A stretch of 55,602 nucleotides of DNA from positions 1 through 55,602 of the forward strand of contig NZ_VUMI01000037.1 of assembly GCF_009696275.1 (NCBI RefSeq), in the 5' to 3' direction. Made by a program: the position numbers and the translations under genes. Shown here in pieces: positions 25,607 to 33,729 of the stretch. This DNA is from Eisenbergiella porci. Its GTDB lineage: Bacteria; Bacillota; Clostridia; Lachnospirales; Lachnospiraceae. The first letter of the stretch is position 1, and each line of letters opens with the position of its first letter. The notes under the pieces are model-generated. The model worked only from the letters and a program-made list of their open reading frames with translations. It did not search any database and was not told the origin of the DNA.

Positions 25607-27421
25607 TCACACCGCCTTTCCCGTACTGATTTTCCAGTTGATCGACTCCGTATAGCTGCTCCACATCTGCGCGTATTTTCCACCCTTCTTCAGCAACTCG
25701 TCATGGGTGCCAGATTCAATCAGGTGTCCTTTTTCCATGACAAGGATCTGGCCAGCGTTGCGAATCGTAGACAGACGATGGGCAATCATTACAACCGTTT
25801 TATTCTGGATTAGCTTTTCAAAGGCTTTTTGAATCAGGTACTCATTTTCCGGGTCGCTGAATGCGGTTGCTTCGTCCAGTACGATGATAGGGGCATCCTT
25901 TACGATAGCCCTTGCAATGGCAATCCGTTGGCGTTCACCACCTGAGAGATGAACGCCGGTGCTTCCAATCACAGTCTGATAACCGTTTGGAAGTTGCTCG
26001 ATAAATTCGTGGCATCTTGCCGCCTTTGCCGCCGCAATCACCTGTTCCTCCGTAGCATCTGAATTTCCCATGCGGATGTTATCCAGGATGCTCTGTTTGA
26101 ACAGGAACGTATCCTGAAATACGAAGCTGACCTTATCCATCAGCGCATCCAGAGGAATATCCCGAATGTCAACGCCGCCGATCTGAATACTTCCGTCCGT
26201 CACATCATAAAACCGGGAGATTAGGCTGGCGATGGTACTTTTACCGCCACCGGAGGGGCCGACAATGGCTGTCACCTTGCCCTGATCCGCAAAGAAAGAA
26301 ACATGAGACAGGGCCTTGACCTGGGAATCGGCTTCGTAGGAAAAGCTGACATCCCGGAAAGCAATCCCATAGTTTTCGATTGCTTGCGCCGTACTCTTTT
26401 CGGGCAGGGCCGGGATACGCAGGATTTCATCCATACGCTCCACGCTGCCGTCAATCTGCGTAAAGGACTCAGAGATATACATGATTTTATTCAGGACACC
26501 GGAAATCGCATGGACAATAATCAGGTAGAAAATAAATGTCAGCGAATACTCCCTGAAATCCGTAGTGTGCATCCCGATCAGAATGCCCACCGGAATCAAA
26601 AGCAGATAAATATTGTTGATGATCGTTGTAAAAGCAGGCATACAGTTCTGCCAGCCCAATGCGTACTCCAACACAAAAGAGGTATAGTCTGTAATGGATT
26701 TGCCCAACCGCTTAAAGGAATCGGCGGTCTGATTAAATGCTTTGATCTCCGACATACCACGTACATATTCCACAGAGGCGCTGTTCATGTTCTCCTGGGC
26801 GGTCTGAAAACGGTGCATTTTTTCCTTTGCTTCTCCGTTGAAGCCCGCAAACTGCACGATAAAGGCCAGAACAATACCGACCAGACAAACCACGCCATAC
26901 CGCCAGTCAATTCCAAGAAGAATGATAACCAGAACAAGCGGCGCGACCAAAGAGGCCACAAAGTCCGGGAGCTGGTGAGCGATGAATTTCTCAACACTTT
27001 CAATGTTTTCGTCCATGATTTTTCTCAGTTTGCCGCTGCCCAAGGTCAGATGATACCCAAGCGGAATGTGCATAATGTGGTCGGCAAAGGCCACCTTCAA
27101 TTCATAAAGCGTTCCAAACGCTGCAATGTGGGAACACAGTAAGGCAAAAAAGTAAAATACGATGTTCCCCAAAATACCAGCCAGGGCAAGCCAGCCCCAG
27201 GTTGAGATTGCAGAAACATTCAAGAGCGACATATCCGGGTAAACAAACAGGATTTCCCGAACGATGTAATAAATTGATAAATAAGGTGCAAAAGAACAAA
27301 TTGCTGCCAGTGCAGCCAGAAACCCTGATAGAAACAAAAGCCATTTATGACCCGAAGCTAATTCCAGGCAACGCGCCAGTCCAGTCTTCGCCTTCGGCTG
27401 TTTCTCATTTTGCCGTGTCAT
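25607..27421 (-). CDS. Fused permease-ATPase ABC half-transporter A (siderophore-import type)
   Basis: A 604-residue partner of the next gene. About six membrane helices lie in residues 25-340, then an ATPase with Walker A GPSGGGKST, signature LSGGERQR and Walker B IIVLDEATAFSD. The AFSD after Walker B replaces the usual A-S-L-D and is also seen in siderophore-importing half-transporters, as far as I recall. It begins two bases after the ECF ATPase gene ends, so all are one transcript. The most probable role is uptake or reductive handling of a ferric chelate at the cytoplasmic membrane. An exporter role cannot be excluded. Confidence 0.85.
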   Translation of the reverse strand: MTRQNEKQPKAKTGLARCLELASGHKWLLFLSGFLAALAAICSFAPYLSIYYIVREILFVYPDMSLLNVSAISTWGWLALAGILGNIVFYFFALLCSHIAAFGTLYELKVAFADHIMHIPLGYHLTLGSGKLRKIMDENIESVEKFIAHQLPDFVASLVAPLVLVIILLGIDWRYGVVCLVGIVLAFIVQFAGFNGEAKEKMHRFQTAQENMNSASVEYVRGMSEIKAFNQTADSFKRLGKSITDYTSFVLEYALGWQNCMPAFTTIINNIYLLLIPVGILIGMHTTDFREYSLTFIFYLIIVHAISGVLNKIMYISESFTQIDGSVERMDEILRIPALPEKSTAQAIENYGIAFRDVSFSYEADSQVKALSHVSFFADQGKVTAIVGPSGGGKSTIASLISRFYDVTDGSIQIGGVDIRDIPLDALMDKVSFVFQDTFLFKQSILDNIRMGNSDATEEQVIAAAKAARCHEFIEQLPNGYQTVIGSTGVHLSGGERQRIAIARAIVKDAPIIVLDEATAFSDPENEYLIQKAFEKLIQNKTVVMIAHRLSTIRNAGQILVMEKGHLIESGTHDELLKKGGKYAQMWSSYTESINWKISTGKAV

Positions 27422-27423
27422 TC

Positions 27424-28902
27424 CTAACCCTCCTTTTGGTCATACCCAATTTTTTCTAAAAGAAGCTCTGCTCCTCTGATTTGAAAATCATCAGTAATAT
27501 ATCCGTTTTCAAGGCGCATTGCCCGCTCGCAACAGGCAAGCGCACACTCTGCGTCATGGGTAATGACGATAATGGTGCGCCCCATTTTCGCCAGTTTGCG
27601 GATCATCCGGCTGACATTCCGCATATTCGTGCCATCCAGCCCACTTGTAGGTTCGTCAAGTATGATAATAGGTGCTTCGTGTATCAGAGCTACGCCAAGA
27701 GCCAGCCTCTGCTTTTGCCCTCCTGACAGCGTAGAGGGATGCTGTTTGATGAACGGCGTCAGTTCCAGGGCTTCCAGAATTTCTTCTGCCGCTTGCTTCC
27801 GCTCCAGGCTGGCCTCTGAGCCAGTAGTCAGTTCGTCCAGCAAATCCTCACCGAATAGCTGACTGTCTAAATCCTGGGGAATGTACCAGACCTTTCCCAA
27901 GCGGTCTTTGGGTCTGCAATGCTTTCCGAATAAAACGACTTCGCCGGATTTCTCTTTCAAAAGCCCTGCCAAGATTCGCCCTATGGTGCTTTTGCCCGTT
28001 CCGTTGGGGCCGATCAGGGCAATCACTTCTCCCTTACGGCATTGAAAGTCAATATCCTTAGCTACAATTGTTTCACCAAAAGAGTGGTTCAGTTTTTTCA
28101 CTTCCAGAACAACCTCACTGGTTGCCGCAGACGGGATTTCCGTCTGCTCAATCTGATGCAGGTTAGGAGTGCGAAGCCCCAGCGCCTGGATTTCCTTATT
28201 AGTCAGAGCTTTCATCTGCTGTGCAGTAAATTCCCGCACAATTTTCCCTTTCTGGACACACAGGAAACGGTCTGTCAGATCCATCAGATAATAAAGCCGG
28301 TGTTCCGCTATAATGATGGTTTTTCCCTTCTTCTTCAAATCGTGAATAATATCTGCAAAGCGGTAGGTAGATGCAATATCCAGATTGGCAGACGGTTCAT
28401 CCATGACATAGATTTCAGGATCAATCGCCTCTGCGGATGCAATCGCAACCTTCTGACGCATTCCATAGGACAGGCTGTGCAGGCTGTGATCCAAAATATC
28501 CTGAATCTTGATGTTCGCCGCTGCCCGGTGAACATGGTTCTGAATTTCCTCATGGGAATAACCGTAGTTCTCACAGCCAAAAGCAATCTCGCCTGCGACC
28601 TCATTGGCAAAAAACTGGCTCCTCGGGTCTTGAAATACATTTCCTGCGATTTTGCCGCGTTCCCAGGAAGGAATCTCTTTCAGCAGTTTTCCATCCACAA
28701 AAACCTCACCGCTTAATTCTCCCTCGTAAAAGTAGGGGATCAGGCCGTTAATTACTCTTGTCAAAGAGCTTTTCCCACTTCCCGATGGGCCGGTCATAAC
28801 AATGACCTCCCCGGCGGCAATGTCTAATGATATATGTTCCAGTTGATTTCCGTTCCCGCCATAGGAAAAGGTCAGGTCACGGATCATAATTTCTTTTCCC
28901 AT
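27424..28902 (-). CDS. ECF transporter ATPase, two fused ATP-binding domains (EcfA-A')
   Basis: A 492-residue cytoplasmic ATPase. Domain 1 has GPSGSGKSS, LSYGMRQK and VMDEPSANLD; domain 2 has GPNGTGKST, LSGGQKQR and ILDEPTSGLD. Domain 1 has a non-canonical signature (YGMRQK in place of GGxxQR). It powers the membrane T component and the substrate-binding S component encoded just upstream. AGGAGG lies six bases before the ATG at 28902. It is a dedicated (group I type) ECF system because S, T and A are in one operon. Confidence 0.9.
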   Translation of the reverse strand: MGKEIMIRDLTFSYGGNGNQLEHISLDIAAGEVIVMTGPSGSGKSSLTRVINGLIPYFYEGELSGEVFVDGKLLKEIPSWERGKIAGNVFQDPRSQFFANEVAGEIAFGCENYGYSHEEIQNHVHRAAANIKIQDILDHSLHSLSYGMRQKVAIASAEAIDPEIYVMDEPSANLDIASTYRFADIIHDLKKKGKTIIIAEHRLYYLMDLTDRFLCVQKGKIVREFTAQQMKALTNKEIQALGLRTPNLHQIEQTEIPSAATSEVVLEVKKLNHSFGETIVAKDIDFQCRKGEVIALIGPNGTGKSTIGRILAGLLKEKSGEVVLFGKHCRPKDRLGKVWYIPQDLDSQLFGEDLLDELTTGSEASLERKQAAEEILEALELTPFIKQHPSTLSGGQKQRLALGVALIHEAPIIILDEPTSGLDGTNMRNVSRMIRKLAKMGRTIIVITHDAECALACCERAMRLENGYITDDFQIRGAELLLEKIGYDQKEG

Positions 28903-28912
28903 TCCATTCCTC

Positions 28913-29614
28913 CTATAAAAGACAGCAGCACACGGCAGCTCCCACGCTGACAACAATCAAAACGCAATCCAGCACAGCGATCCGGCTGACATAGTAGCTT
29001 TCTTTCTTGTAGGGGCTTTCAATTCCCCTGACTATGGAAGAAGCGGCTAACTCGTCCGCGATCTTTAAGGAGCGAAATACCATCGGGACAATGGCATATT
29101 CCAATGTGTCCATTGGGTGTTTCAAAACATTGCCAACCGATTTTAAGAAACCACGAATTTTCATGGCCTCCCTGACTTCTCCAAATTCATGTAGCACAGT
29201 CGGAGCAAAGCGGAGCATGACAATCAATACAAGCATGATACGGGTAGGAATCGGCATTTTTCGCAGGCAGGCTGTCAGTTTCCCGGACGGGATTTTAGCC
29301 AGAAGATAAGCTGGCATAGCGGGAAGCAACAGCTTGTAAATCATGCTGAGTAGTAGCGGAGAGGGGATGCTGATCTGATATTTTGTCTCGATCATCAGCC
29401 ATACAATCGCCACTAAATAGACCGCAAAGCATCCCAGAGCCTGTTTATATAAGCCGAACCAGCAGAGGATTAAAAAGATCAAAAAGCTAAAACAACCATG
29501 CCCTAAAAAACTTGTTGTAAGAAAGGTCACGATGCAGGCGCACAGCGTAAGGAAAAGAACTGTGCGCCCATCGATCTGGTCAATGCGTTTTTGCTTTTTT
29601 TCTCCGGCCATCAT
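28913..29614 (-). CDS. ECF transporter transmembrane T component
   Basis: A 233-residue membrane protein with about five hydrophobic helices. Two cytoplasmic coupling motifs of the A-R-G kind are visible, MKIRGF and SIVRGI, which contact the two ATPase domains. Its start (ATG 29614, or 29611) overlaps the stop of the S gene by four bases, and it ends ten bases before the ATPase start. It links ATP hydrolysis to toppling of the S component in the membrane. Confidence 0.88.
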   Translation of the reverse strand: MMAGEKKQKRIDQIDGRTVLFLTLCACIVTFLTTSFLGHGCFSFLIFLILCWFGLYKQALGCFAVYLVAIVWLMIETKYQISIPSPLLLSMIYKLLLPAMPAYLLAKIPSGKLTACLRKMPIPTRIMLVLIVMLRFAPTVLHEFGEVREAMKIRGFLKSVGNVLKHPMDTLEYAIVPMVFRSLKIADELAASSIVRGIESPYKKESYYVSRIAVLDCVLIVVSVGAAVCCCLL

Positions 29615-30222
29615 CCTACAATACCTGCTTTTTGGAAATGCTTTCTAAGCAACCGCTGGCCGAACAATGTACCAAGAATTGCAAGAACCGCAGTAATGAC
29701 AACACCCAGAAGCATCAGCTCCGGAGAAGTCACCATAGAGAGCTGCATATTCAAGGTATTTGCATCAAAACCGCTGCTTGCTGCCATTTCCTGATAGCTG
29801 TCCCAAGACCACCACAGCGGTACGGCACAGCCTACAAAATTTCCGATTGAGTTGACCATCCAGCCAATTCGGTTGCGAACTGCACTTCGGTATGTATTCT
29901 TGCCAACCATGCATAACTCGGCAATGAGGGCTACAATCAAGAAATAGGGAACCAAGAACATATAACCCATAACACCTTGGATTAGTCCATAAACCGTAGC
30001 CCAAGCAAACAACAATCCGTGTTTGTTAATGCGATTTGCCGCAACCAAATAAAATGTTGCTCCAATAAAGGCATCAATACCAGCAGAGCCGTATAAATAT
30101 ACTGCTGGGAAAGGCAATGTAACCGTACCAATCACCATTGCAATTGCGAAATTGATGACCATCATTGCGGCAATCGTCATAATATCGCGAACGCCAAGTT
30201 TTTTCTTTAACGTTTGTTCCAT
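29611..30222 (-). CDS. ECF transporter substrate-binding S component (MptD/Trep_Strep type)
   Basis: A 203-residue hydrophobic protein with about six membrane helices (GVRDIMTIAAMMVINFAIAM near the start). It matches the MptD/Trep_Strep class of putative S components. Members beside YbtPQ-like ABC genes occur in siderophore clusters of streptococci (equibactin locus), as far as I recall. The true start is 30222 with AAGGAGG upstream; a longer frame to 30276 runs into the operator palindrome. Substrate unknown. It is the first gene after the operator at 30241-30286. Confidence 0.82.
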   Translation of the reverse strand: MEQTLKKKLGVRDIMTIAAMMVINFAIAMVIGTVTLPFPAVYLYGSAGIDAFIGATFYLVAANRINKHGLLFAWATVYGLIQGVMGYMFLVPYFLIVALIAELCMVGKNTYRSAVRNRIGWMVNSIGNFVGCAVPLWWSWDSYQEMAASSGFDANTLNMQLSMVTSPELMLLGVVITAVLAILGTLFGQRLLRKHFQKAGIVG

Positions 30223-30240
30223 TCCAGAACCCTCCTTAAA

Positions 30241-30311
30241 TATAATAGCGTTGTGGTTAGCCAAAACTAACCACAACGCTATTATACAGTAGTTCGCATC
30301 CGCTAACTACT
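30241..30311 (-). promoter_or_regulatory. Promoter and DtxR-box-like operator of the ECF/ABC operon
   Basis: A perfect 20-bp palindrome (30241-30260 with 30267-30286, loop CCAAAA) contains, on the minus strand, the shared 17-mer TTAGTTttgGCTAACCA (30254-30270). A perfect -10 TATAAT (30281-30286) directly precedes it. No good -35 is seen. In its place lies a second inverted repeat, AGTAGTT/AACTACT (30288-30294 and 30305-30311), a plausible site for the AraC-type activator. The operator would cover the transcription start. Confidence 0.75.
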
Positions 30312-30348
30312 CCAAATGAAAAGACAGTCGGCCCAAACAGCCCAAAAG

Positions 30349-31305
30349 TTAATTTGATTTTTTTACTTTACGATAATCCTTTGGAAGCATTCCAAACACT
30401 TCTTGAAAAGCCCTCGCAAACTTACTAATATTTGAATAACCAAGTTCACCAGCTATTTGAGTGATTGATTGATCTGTTTCCTGCAAATAAACAGCCGCAA
30501 GATTCATTTTATATTTTTTGATATGAGCATAGGGCGTATCACCATAAATCTGCTTGAAAATAGCTTGAAATGTGACCTTGCTCATTGGTTCTTTTCGCAG
30601 GAGTTCTTCTATGGATATTTTTTTGTCGAGGTTTTCTATAAGCTCTTGACGGATGCGTTTGATGATTTCAATTTGCTCTTTAGCATAATATGTTGCCTCA
30701 TATTGATCTTCTATCCGCAGTTGTTTGATATGATAAAAGAGTTCCAATAATTTGATGCGGAAGTAATCTTGCCCTTCAACACCTTTTGCAGCGTACAATT
30801 CATCGAAGATATGTAACAACCGCTGTGGTGTCCGACATAAAAACCACTTTTTTTCTAATTCCAATTCTCGTCCGAGATTTAGAACATCAATGTTGTAGTA
30901 CGAAAAAATCTGTTGTGTTTCCACATCGACAGAATCCTTATCAATCACACAGCTTAGTCCTACACTATATCCAAAGGGAAAGGAATAGGCCGCAGGAATA
31001 TTAGCAAGGGCATTGATGCAAAATTCTCCCTCTTTCATGTGGAAAACTTTATTATTTCTTAGCTCAAACTCAACGCGTCCTTTTTGGTAATGACGGATTT
31101 CGATGATATTCTTATTAGGAATAGGCTCATGGAATGTATCTGAGCAGTTAAAATCCATAAAAATTAAGTCAATACCAGGGAAAAGAGTGTAGTCATAGAG
31201 ACGACCTGTTCCATTACATTTATATTCGATTTGAACATAATCATTATGTTCATCAGTTAGCGTAGCATATTCACCGTACCATTCTGTTCCATGTGACTCT
31301 TTCAC
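30349..31305 (-). CDS. AraC-family transcription activator of the uptake operon
   Basis: A 318-residue regulator with an N-terminal ligand-sensing half of unknown specificity and a C-terminal AraC domain with two helix-turn-helix units (ISIEELLRKEPMSKVTF, then ITQIAGELGYSNISKFARAF). YbtA, a siderophore-sensing AraC activator, has the same neighbourhood and is the closest known analogy. The start is GTG at 31305 with AGGAGG nine bases before. The gene is visibly AT-rich compared with the ICE backbone. It precedes the ECF genes on the same strand but has its own promoter and operator. Confidence 0.88.
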   Translation of the reverse strand: MKESHGTEWYGEYATLTDEHNDYVQIEYKCNGTGRLYDYTLFPGIDLIFMDFNCSDTFHEPIPNKNIIEIRHYQKGRVEFELRNNKVFHMKEGEFCINALANIPAAYSFPFGYSVGLSCVIDKDSVDVETQQIFSYYNIDVLNLGRELELEKKWFLCRTPQRLLHIFDELYAAKGVEGQDYFRIKLLELFYHIKQLRIEDQYEATYYAKEQIEIIKRIRQELIENLDKKISIEELLRKEPMSKVTFQAIFKQIYGDTPYAHIKKYKMNLAAVYLQETDQSITQIAGELGYSNISKFARAFQEVFGMLPKDYRKVKKSN

Positions 31306-31323
31306 TCATATCTTCCTCCTTTT

Positions 31324-31373
31324 TGGTTAGCGGTAACTAATTATATGTTAAATTGTTTTTTTGCTCTCGTCAA
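31324..31373 (-). promoter_or_regulatory. Promoter and DtxR-box-like operator of the araC-type gene
   Basis: -35 TTGACG (31368-31373) and -10 TAACAT (31345-31350) with 17 bases between; an alternative -10 TATAAT overlaps (31340-31345). Immediately downstream is the shared operator TTAGTTaccGCTAACCA (31324-31340), where a bound repressor would block initiation. Confidence 0.75.
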
Positions 31374-31440
31374 CCTCTGACGACATATTCTTTATATTTC
31401 ATTTAGGATAAAAGTTCAAGGAAAAGATATGGCGGAATTG

Positions 31441-31472
31441 CAAAACAAACAGAGGCCGCAAGTAGCAGCCTC
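31441..31472 (-). terminator. Terminator behind the TnpV relic
   Basis: An 8-bp stem (31452-31459 with 31465-31472, one G-U pair) is followed on the minus strand by TGTTTGTTTTG. Confidence 0.5.
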
Positions 31473-31483
31473 CGCTTGCAAAA

Positions 31484-31617
31484 TTATTGATAAATCAGCT
31501 CTGTCAGCACAATTTCCTCCGCCTACGCTTTCAGCGTGTTCATCAGGCCCACCCAGCGCATGGGGTCACGGGCTTTCAGTTCCTCAATGACGCCCGCCGC
31601 CTCCATCATGCGGAATA
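31484..31617 (-). pseudogene. C-terminal relic of a second tnpV copy
   Basis: The minus strand encodes ELKARDPMRWVGLMNTLKA, a stop, then AEEIVLTELIY. This matches the end of the intact TnpV at 43754-44110 (LKASDPMRWVGLMNT, AEEILMAELI). Only about 45 codons remain, with an in-frame TAG, and no start. It sits next to the iron cargo. Confidence 0.75.
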
Positions 31618-31662
31618 GTGAGAACGGTGGTTGTTCCAAAATTATTCCGATTCAGGGATAAT

Positions 31663-31792
31663 ACCGGCAAGCAATGCCGGTGTTAATACACTCGGCCCGC
31701 AGAGGGAAAAATCCTGCCGTGATTTTCCCCTCCGCTTTGCTTGCCCGGGGCAGCGCCCCCAAGCCCCCTTGAACACAGAATTTCATTCTGTG
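31663..31792. repeat. Cluster of four hairpins downstream of the relaxase
   Basis: Stems occur at 31663-31681 (ACCGGCA/TGCCGGT), 31702-31732 (12 bp, one mismatch), 31742-31752 (TGCCC/GGGCA) and 31774-31792 (CACAGAAT/ATTCTGTG). The stretch has no gene. It could end the mobilisation transcript or belong to a transfer origin. Confidence 0.5.
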
Positions 31793-31829
31793 GCTGCGCG
31801 TTCTGCGAACGCTTTGGACCATGACCGGC

Positions 31830-33245
31830 TCACCGCTGGCCGTGGCCTTTTTCCTGTTCTTTTTTCTGTTCCTCGTCCATTTTCAGCAGCCGATCCACAT
31901 TGGCCTTTGCCGTTAAAAGCTCCCGCATTTCCTCACGGGAACGCCGGTACTCGGCGTAGGTTTTCTTCTTTTCCTCCAGCAGCTTTGCGTACTCGGCTTG
32001 CAGGTCTTTGACCTTGGGCAGCTTCTTCACGCCCATCTCGTCAAAGGCATTTTTTGCCGCCTGATGGAGCAGGATTTCTTCCTCATGTTCCTCCCGAAAT
32101 TTTCGAGAATAACCCGCCTTGCGGTATGCCACATAGACCTCACGGGTCTTGGCATAATTTACGATGTGAGTACGCAGAACAGCAATCTCTGCCATGCGCT
32201 TTTCAGCCGCTTTGATCTGCGCCGAAAGATCATTGTGATGTGCCGTGGTAGCCGCAGCCTTTTCTTCCAAAACCACATACTCCAGCAGATTGTTCTCTGA
32301 CAGGTAATTCATGGTCTGCGCCATTTGTTTCAGATTAAAAACTTTAGCCCATCGAGCATAGCCTGCACCTTTTCCAGCCTGCAATTTTGCCTGAATGTCC
32401 ACCAGCAGATTGACCTTGGGCGGCTCCGGCTGCACGATGGATTTTTTACGGGGCGTATGCTGTTTTTCACCGGCCAGCACCGCACGGATTTCTGCTTCAC
32501 TGTACCCGGCCCCCAGCTTGTCATCCATGCGGGCTACATTCTTCCAGCCGGGTGCTTTGAGCCGGATTGCTTTCCCGCGCCGGGATACTTCACAGCCCAT
32601 TTCGGAAAGCAGCTTCAGCAGCGCATCAAAGTCCGCCGGTTTCTGCTCCAGCACACGGTCAATCATCACCCGCAGCTGCTCCCGATGGGAGGGCTTGGCC
32701 TGATCACCCAGCCATTTGTTGTAGCTTTTTCCGTGGGGCTTGGGATTCTCCACAATAGACAATCCGTTCTCGATACAGATGGTATCGCTCAAGCGTCGGA
32801 CGGCTCTGGTGCTGCCCCAAAAGTTGCGGAATTTTCGGTCACAATCTGCATTGACCGCCGACCAGATGATGTGATTATGAACGTGCGATTTGTCTATGTG
32901 AGTGCAGACCACAAAGGCGTGATTGCCCTTGGTGAACCGCTTGGCAAATTCTATGCCCAGGCGGTTGGCTTCCTCCGGCGTGATTTCACCGGGTTTGAAT
33001 GACTGGCGCACATGGTAAGCGATCACATCGTCCGCCCCGCGCACCCGCCCGGTGGCGGCGATATACTGCCGCTTCGCCAGCAGAAACTCCGCATCGGCGG
33101 TCCGGCTGTCACAGCCATAGCCGGTAATCAGTTTTCCGTTGTCGGTCTTTTGCGGATTTGCCACATAATCAATGATGTCGCTGATTGCCTGACTTTCGGT
33201 GCGGCCCTTGCCGATATGCAGGGGCATGATGCGTGTGGTTGCCAT
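31830..33245 (-). CDS. Relaxase (MobP-type mobilisation nuclease)
   Basis: A 471-residue DNA-nicking enzyme that cuts the transfer origin and pilots the strand into the recipient. The relaxase domain fills the first 200 residues, with the metal-binding histidines in HIDKSHVHNHII and a conserved YGCDSRTA region. The N-terminus has no obvious tyrosine doublet, so the nicking tyrosine is probably in IIDYVANP. The C-terminal half is coiled-coil and charged (KKTYAEYRRSREEMREL). GGAGG precedes the ATG. In related ICEs it follows mobC and the CD1845-type gene directly; here a cargo cassette separates them. Confidence 0.92.
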   Translation of the reverse strand: MATTRIMPLHIGKGRTESQAISDIIDYVANPQKTDNGKLITGYGCDSRTADAEFLLAKRQYIAATGRVRGADDVIAYHVRQSFKPGEITPEEANRLGIEFAKRFTKGNHAFVVCTHIDKSHVHNHIIWSAVNADCDRKFRNFWGSTRAVRRLSDTICIENGLSIVENPKPHGKSYNKWLGDQAKPSHREQLRVMIDRVLEQKPADFDALLKLLSEMGCEVSRRGKAIRLKAPGWKNVARMDDKLGAGYSEAEIRAVLAGEKQHTPRKKSIVQPEPPKVNLLVDIQAKLQAGKGAGYARWAKVFNLKQMAQTMNYLSENNLLEYVVLEEKAAATTAHHNDLSAQIKAAEKRMAEIAVLRTHIVNYAKTREVYVAYRKAGYSRKFREEHEEEILLHQAAKNAFDEMGVKKLPKVKDLQAEYAKLLEEKKKTYAEYRRSREEMRELLTAKANVDRLLKMDEEQKKEQEKGHGQR

Positions 33246-33262
33246 AGATGGAGCCTCCTTTC

Positions 33263-33298
33263 CAAAAAAGAAAAGGACAGCTGTGTGAGCTGTCCTTT
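33263..33298 (-). terminator. Terminator of the nuclease cargo cassette
   Basis: AAAGGACAGCT (33272-33282) pairs perfectly with 33288-33298, and the minus strand continues TTCTTTTTT. It lies between the hypothetical gene and the relaxase. Confidence 0.85.
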
Positions 33299-33300
33299 GG

Positions 33301-33729
33301 TTAATCTAAATTTTCAACAGGCTGCTGTGCTTTTAAGACTGCAATCCGTTTGGTATCCACAAAATGAGTTGCATACCATTTCTCAATTTCCAGATTTCCG
33401 CTTTTGCTGAACCGCAGCGGAATCACCGGCTTGTGTCCCTGCCCATTTTTCTTTTTTACACCCCATTTCTTGTAGTAACAGAAGGAGGGTTTTAAGCCAG
33501 TTTTTTGTGCGTACACCCGCATCTGGTGCATGATGAATGAGAGTTTGCGCAGATTGACAGTACATACCCGTTCCAGATAATCAACCCGCCCAAACCGCCA
33601 GTCCTCATATTTCTGTTTTGGCAGGACACCGATCTCCATCAGTACATCTACCGGAGTCGCATAACCACGGCACTGGCATTGATGATAGACCGCTGAATGT
33701 ACTTTTCCAATCAGTTCTTTTTCAGTCAT
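33301..33729 (-). CDS. Conserved hypothetical protein beside YhcG
   Basis: A 142-residue soluble protein with no recognised domain. It is basic in the middle (KKWGVKKKNGQGHK) and has aromatic-rich segments (FGRVDYLERVCTVNLRKL, LEIEKWYATHFVD). Its start overlaps the nuclease stop by eight bases, so the two are translationally coupled. Proteins of similar look are scattered in bacteria as unknowns. Possible roles include a partner or DNA-binding helper of the nuclease; nothing in the sequence decides this. Confidence 0.75.
   Translation of the reverse strand: MTEKELIGKVHSAVYHQCQCRGYATPVDVLMEIGVLPKQKYEDWRFGRVDYLERVCTVNLRKLSFIMHQMRVYAQKTGLKPSFCYYKKWGVKKKNGQGHKPVIPLRFSKSGNLEIEKWYATHFVDTKRIAVLKAQQPVENLD

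Noticed and set aside
30241-30286. Palindrome as a plain terminator of the araC-type gene
   Set aside because: There is no T-run after it on the minus strand, and it carries the operator shared with two other promoters and follows a perfect -10 box.
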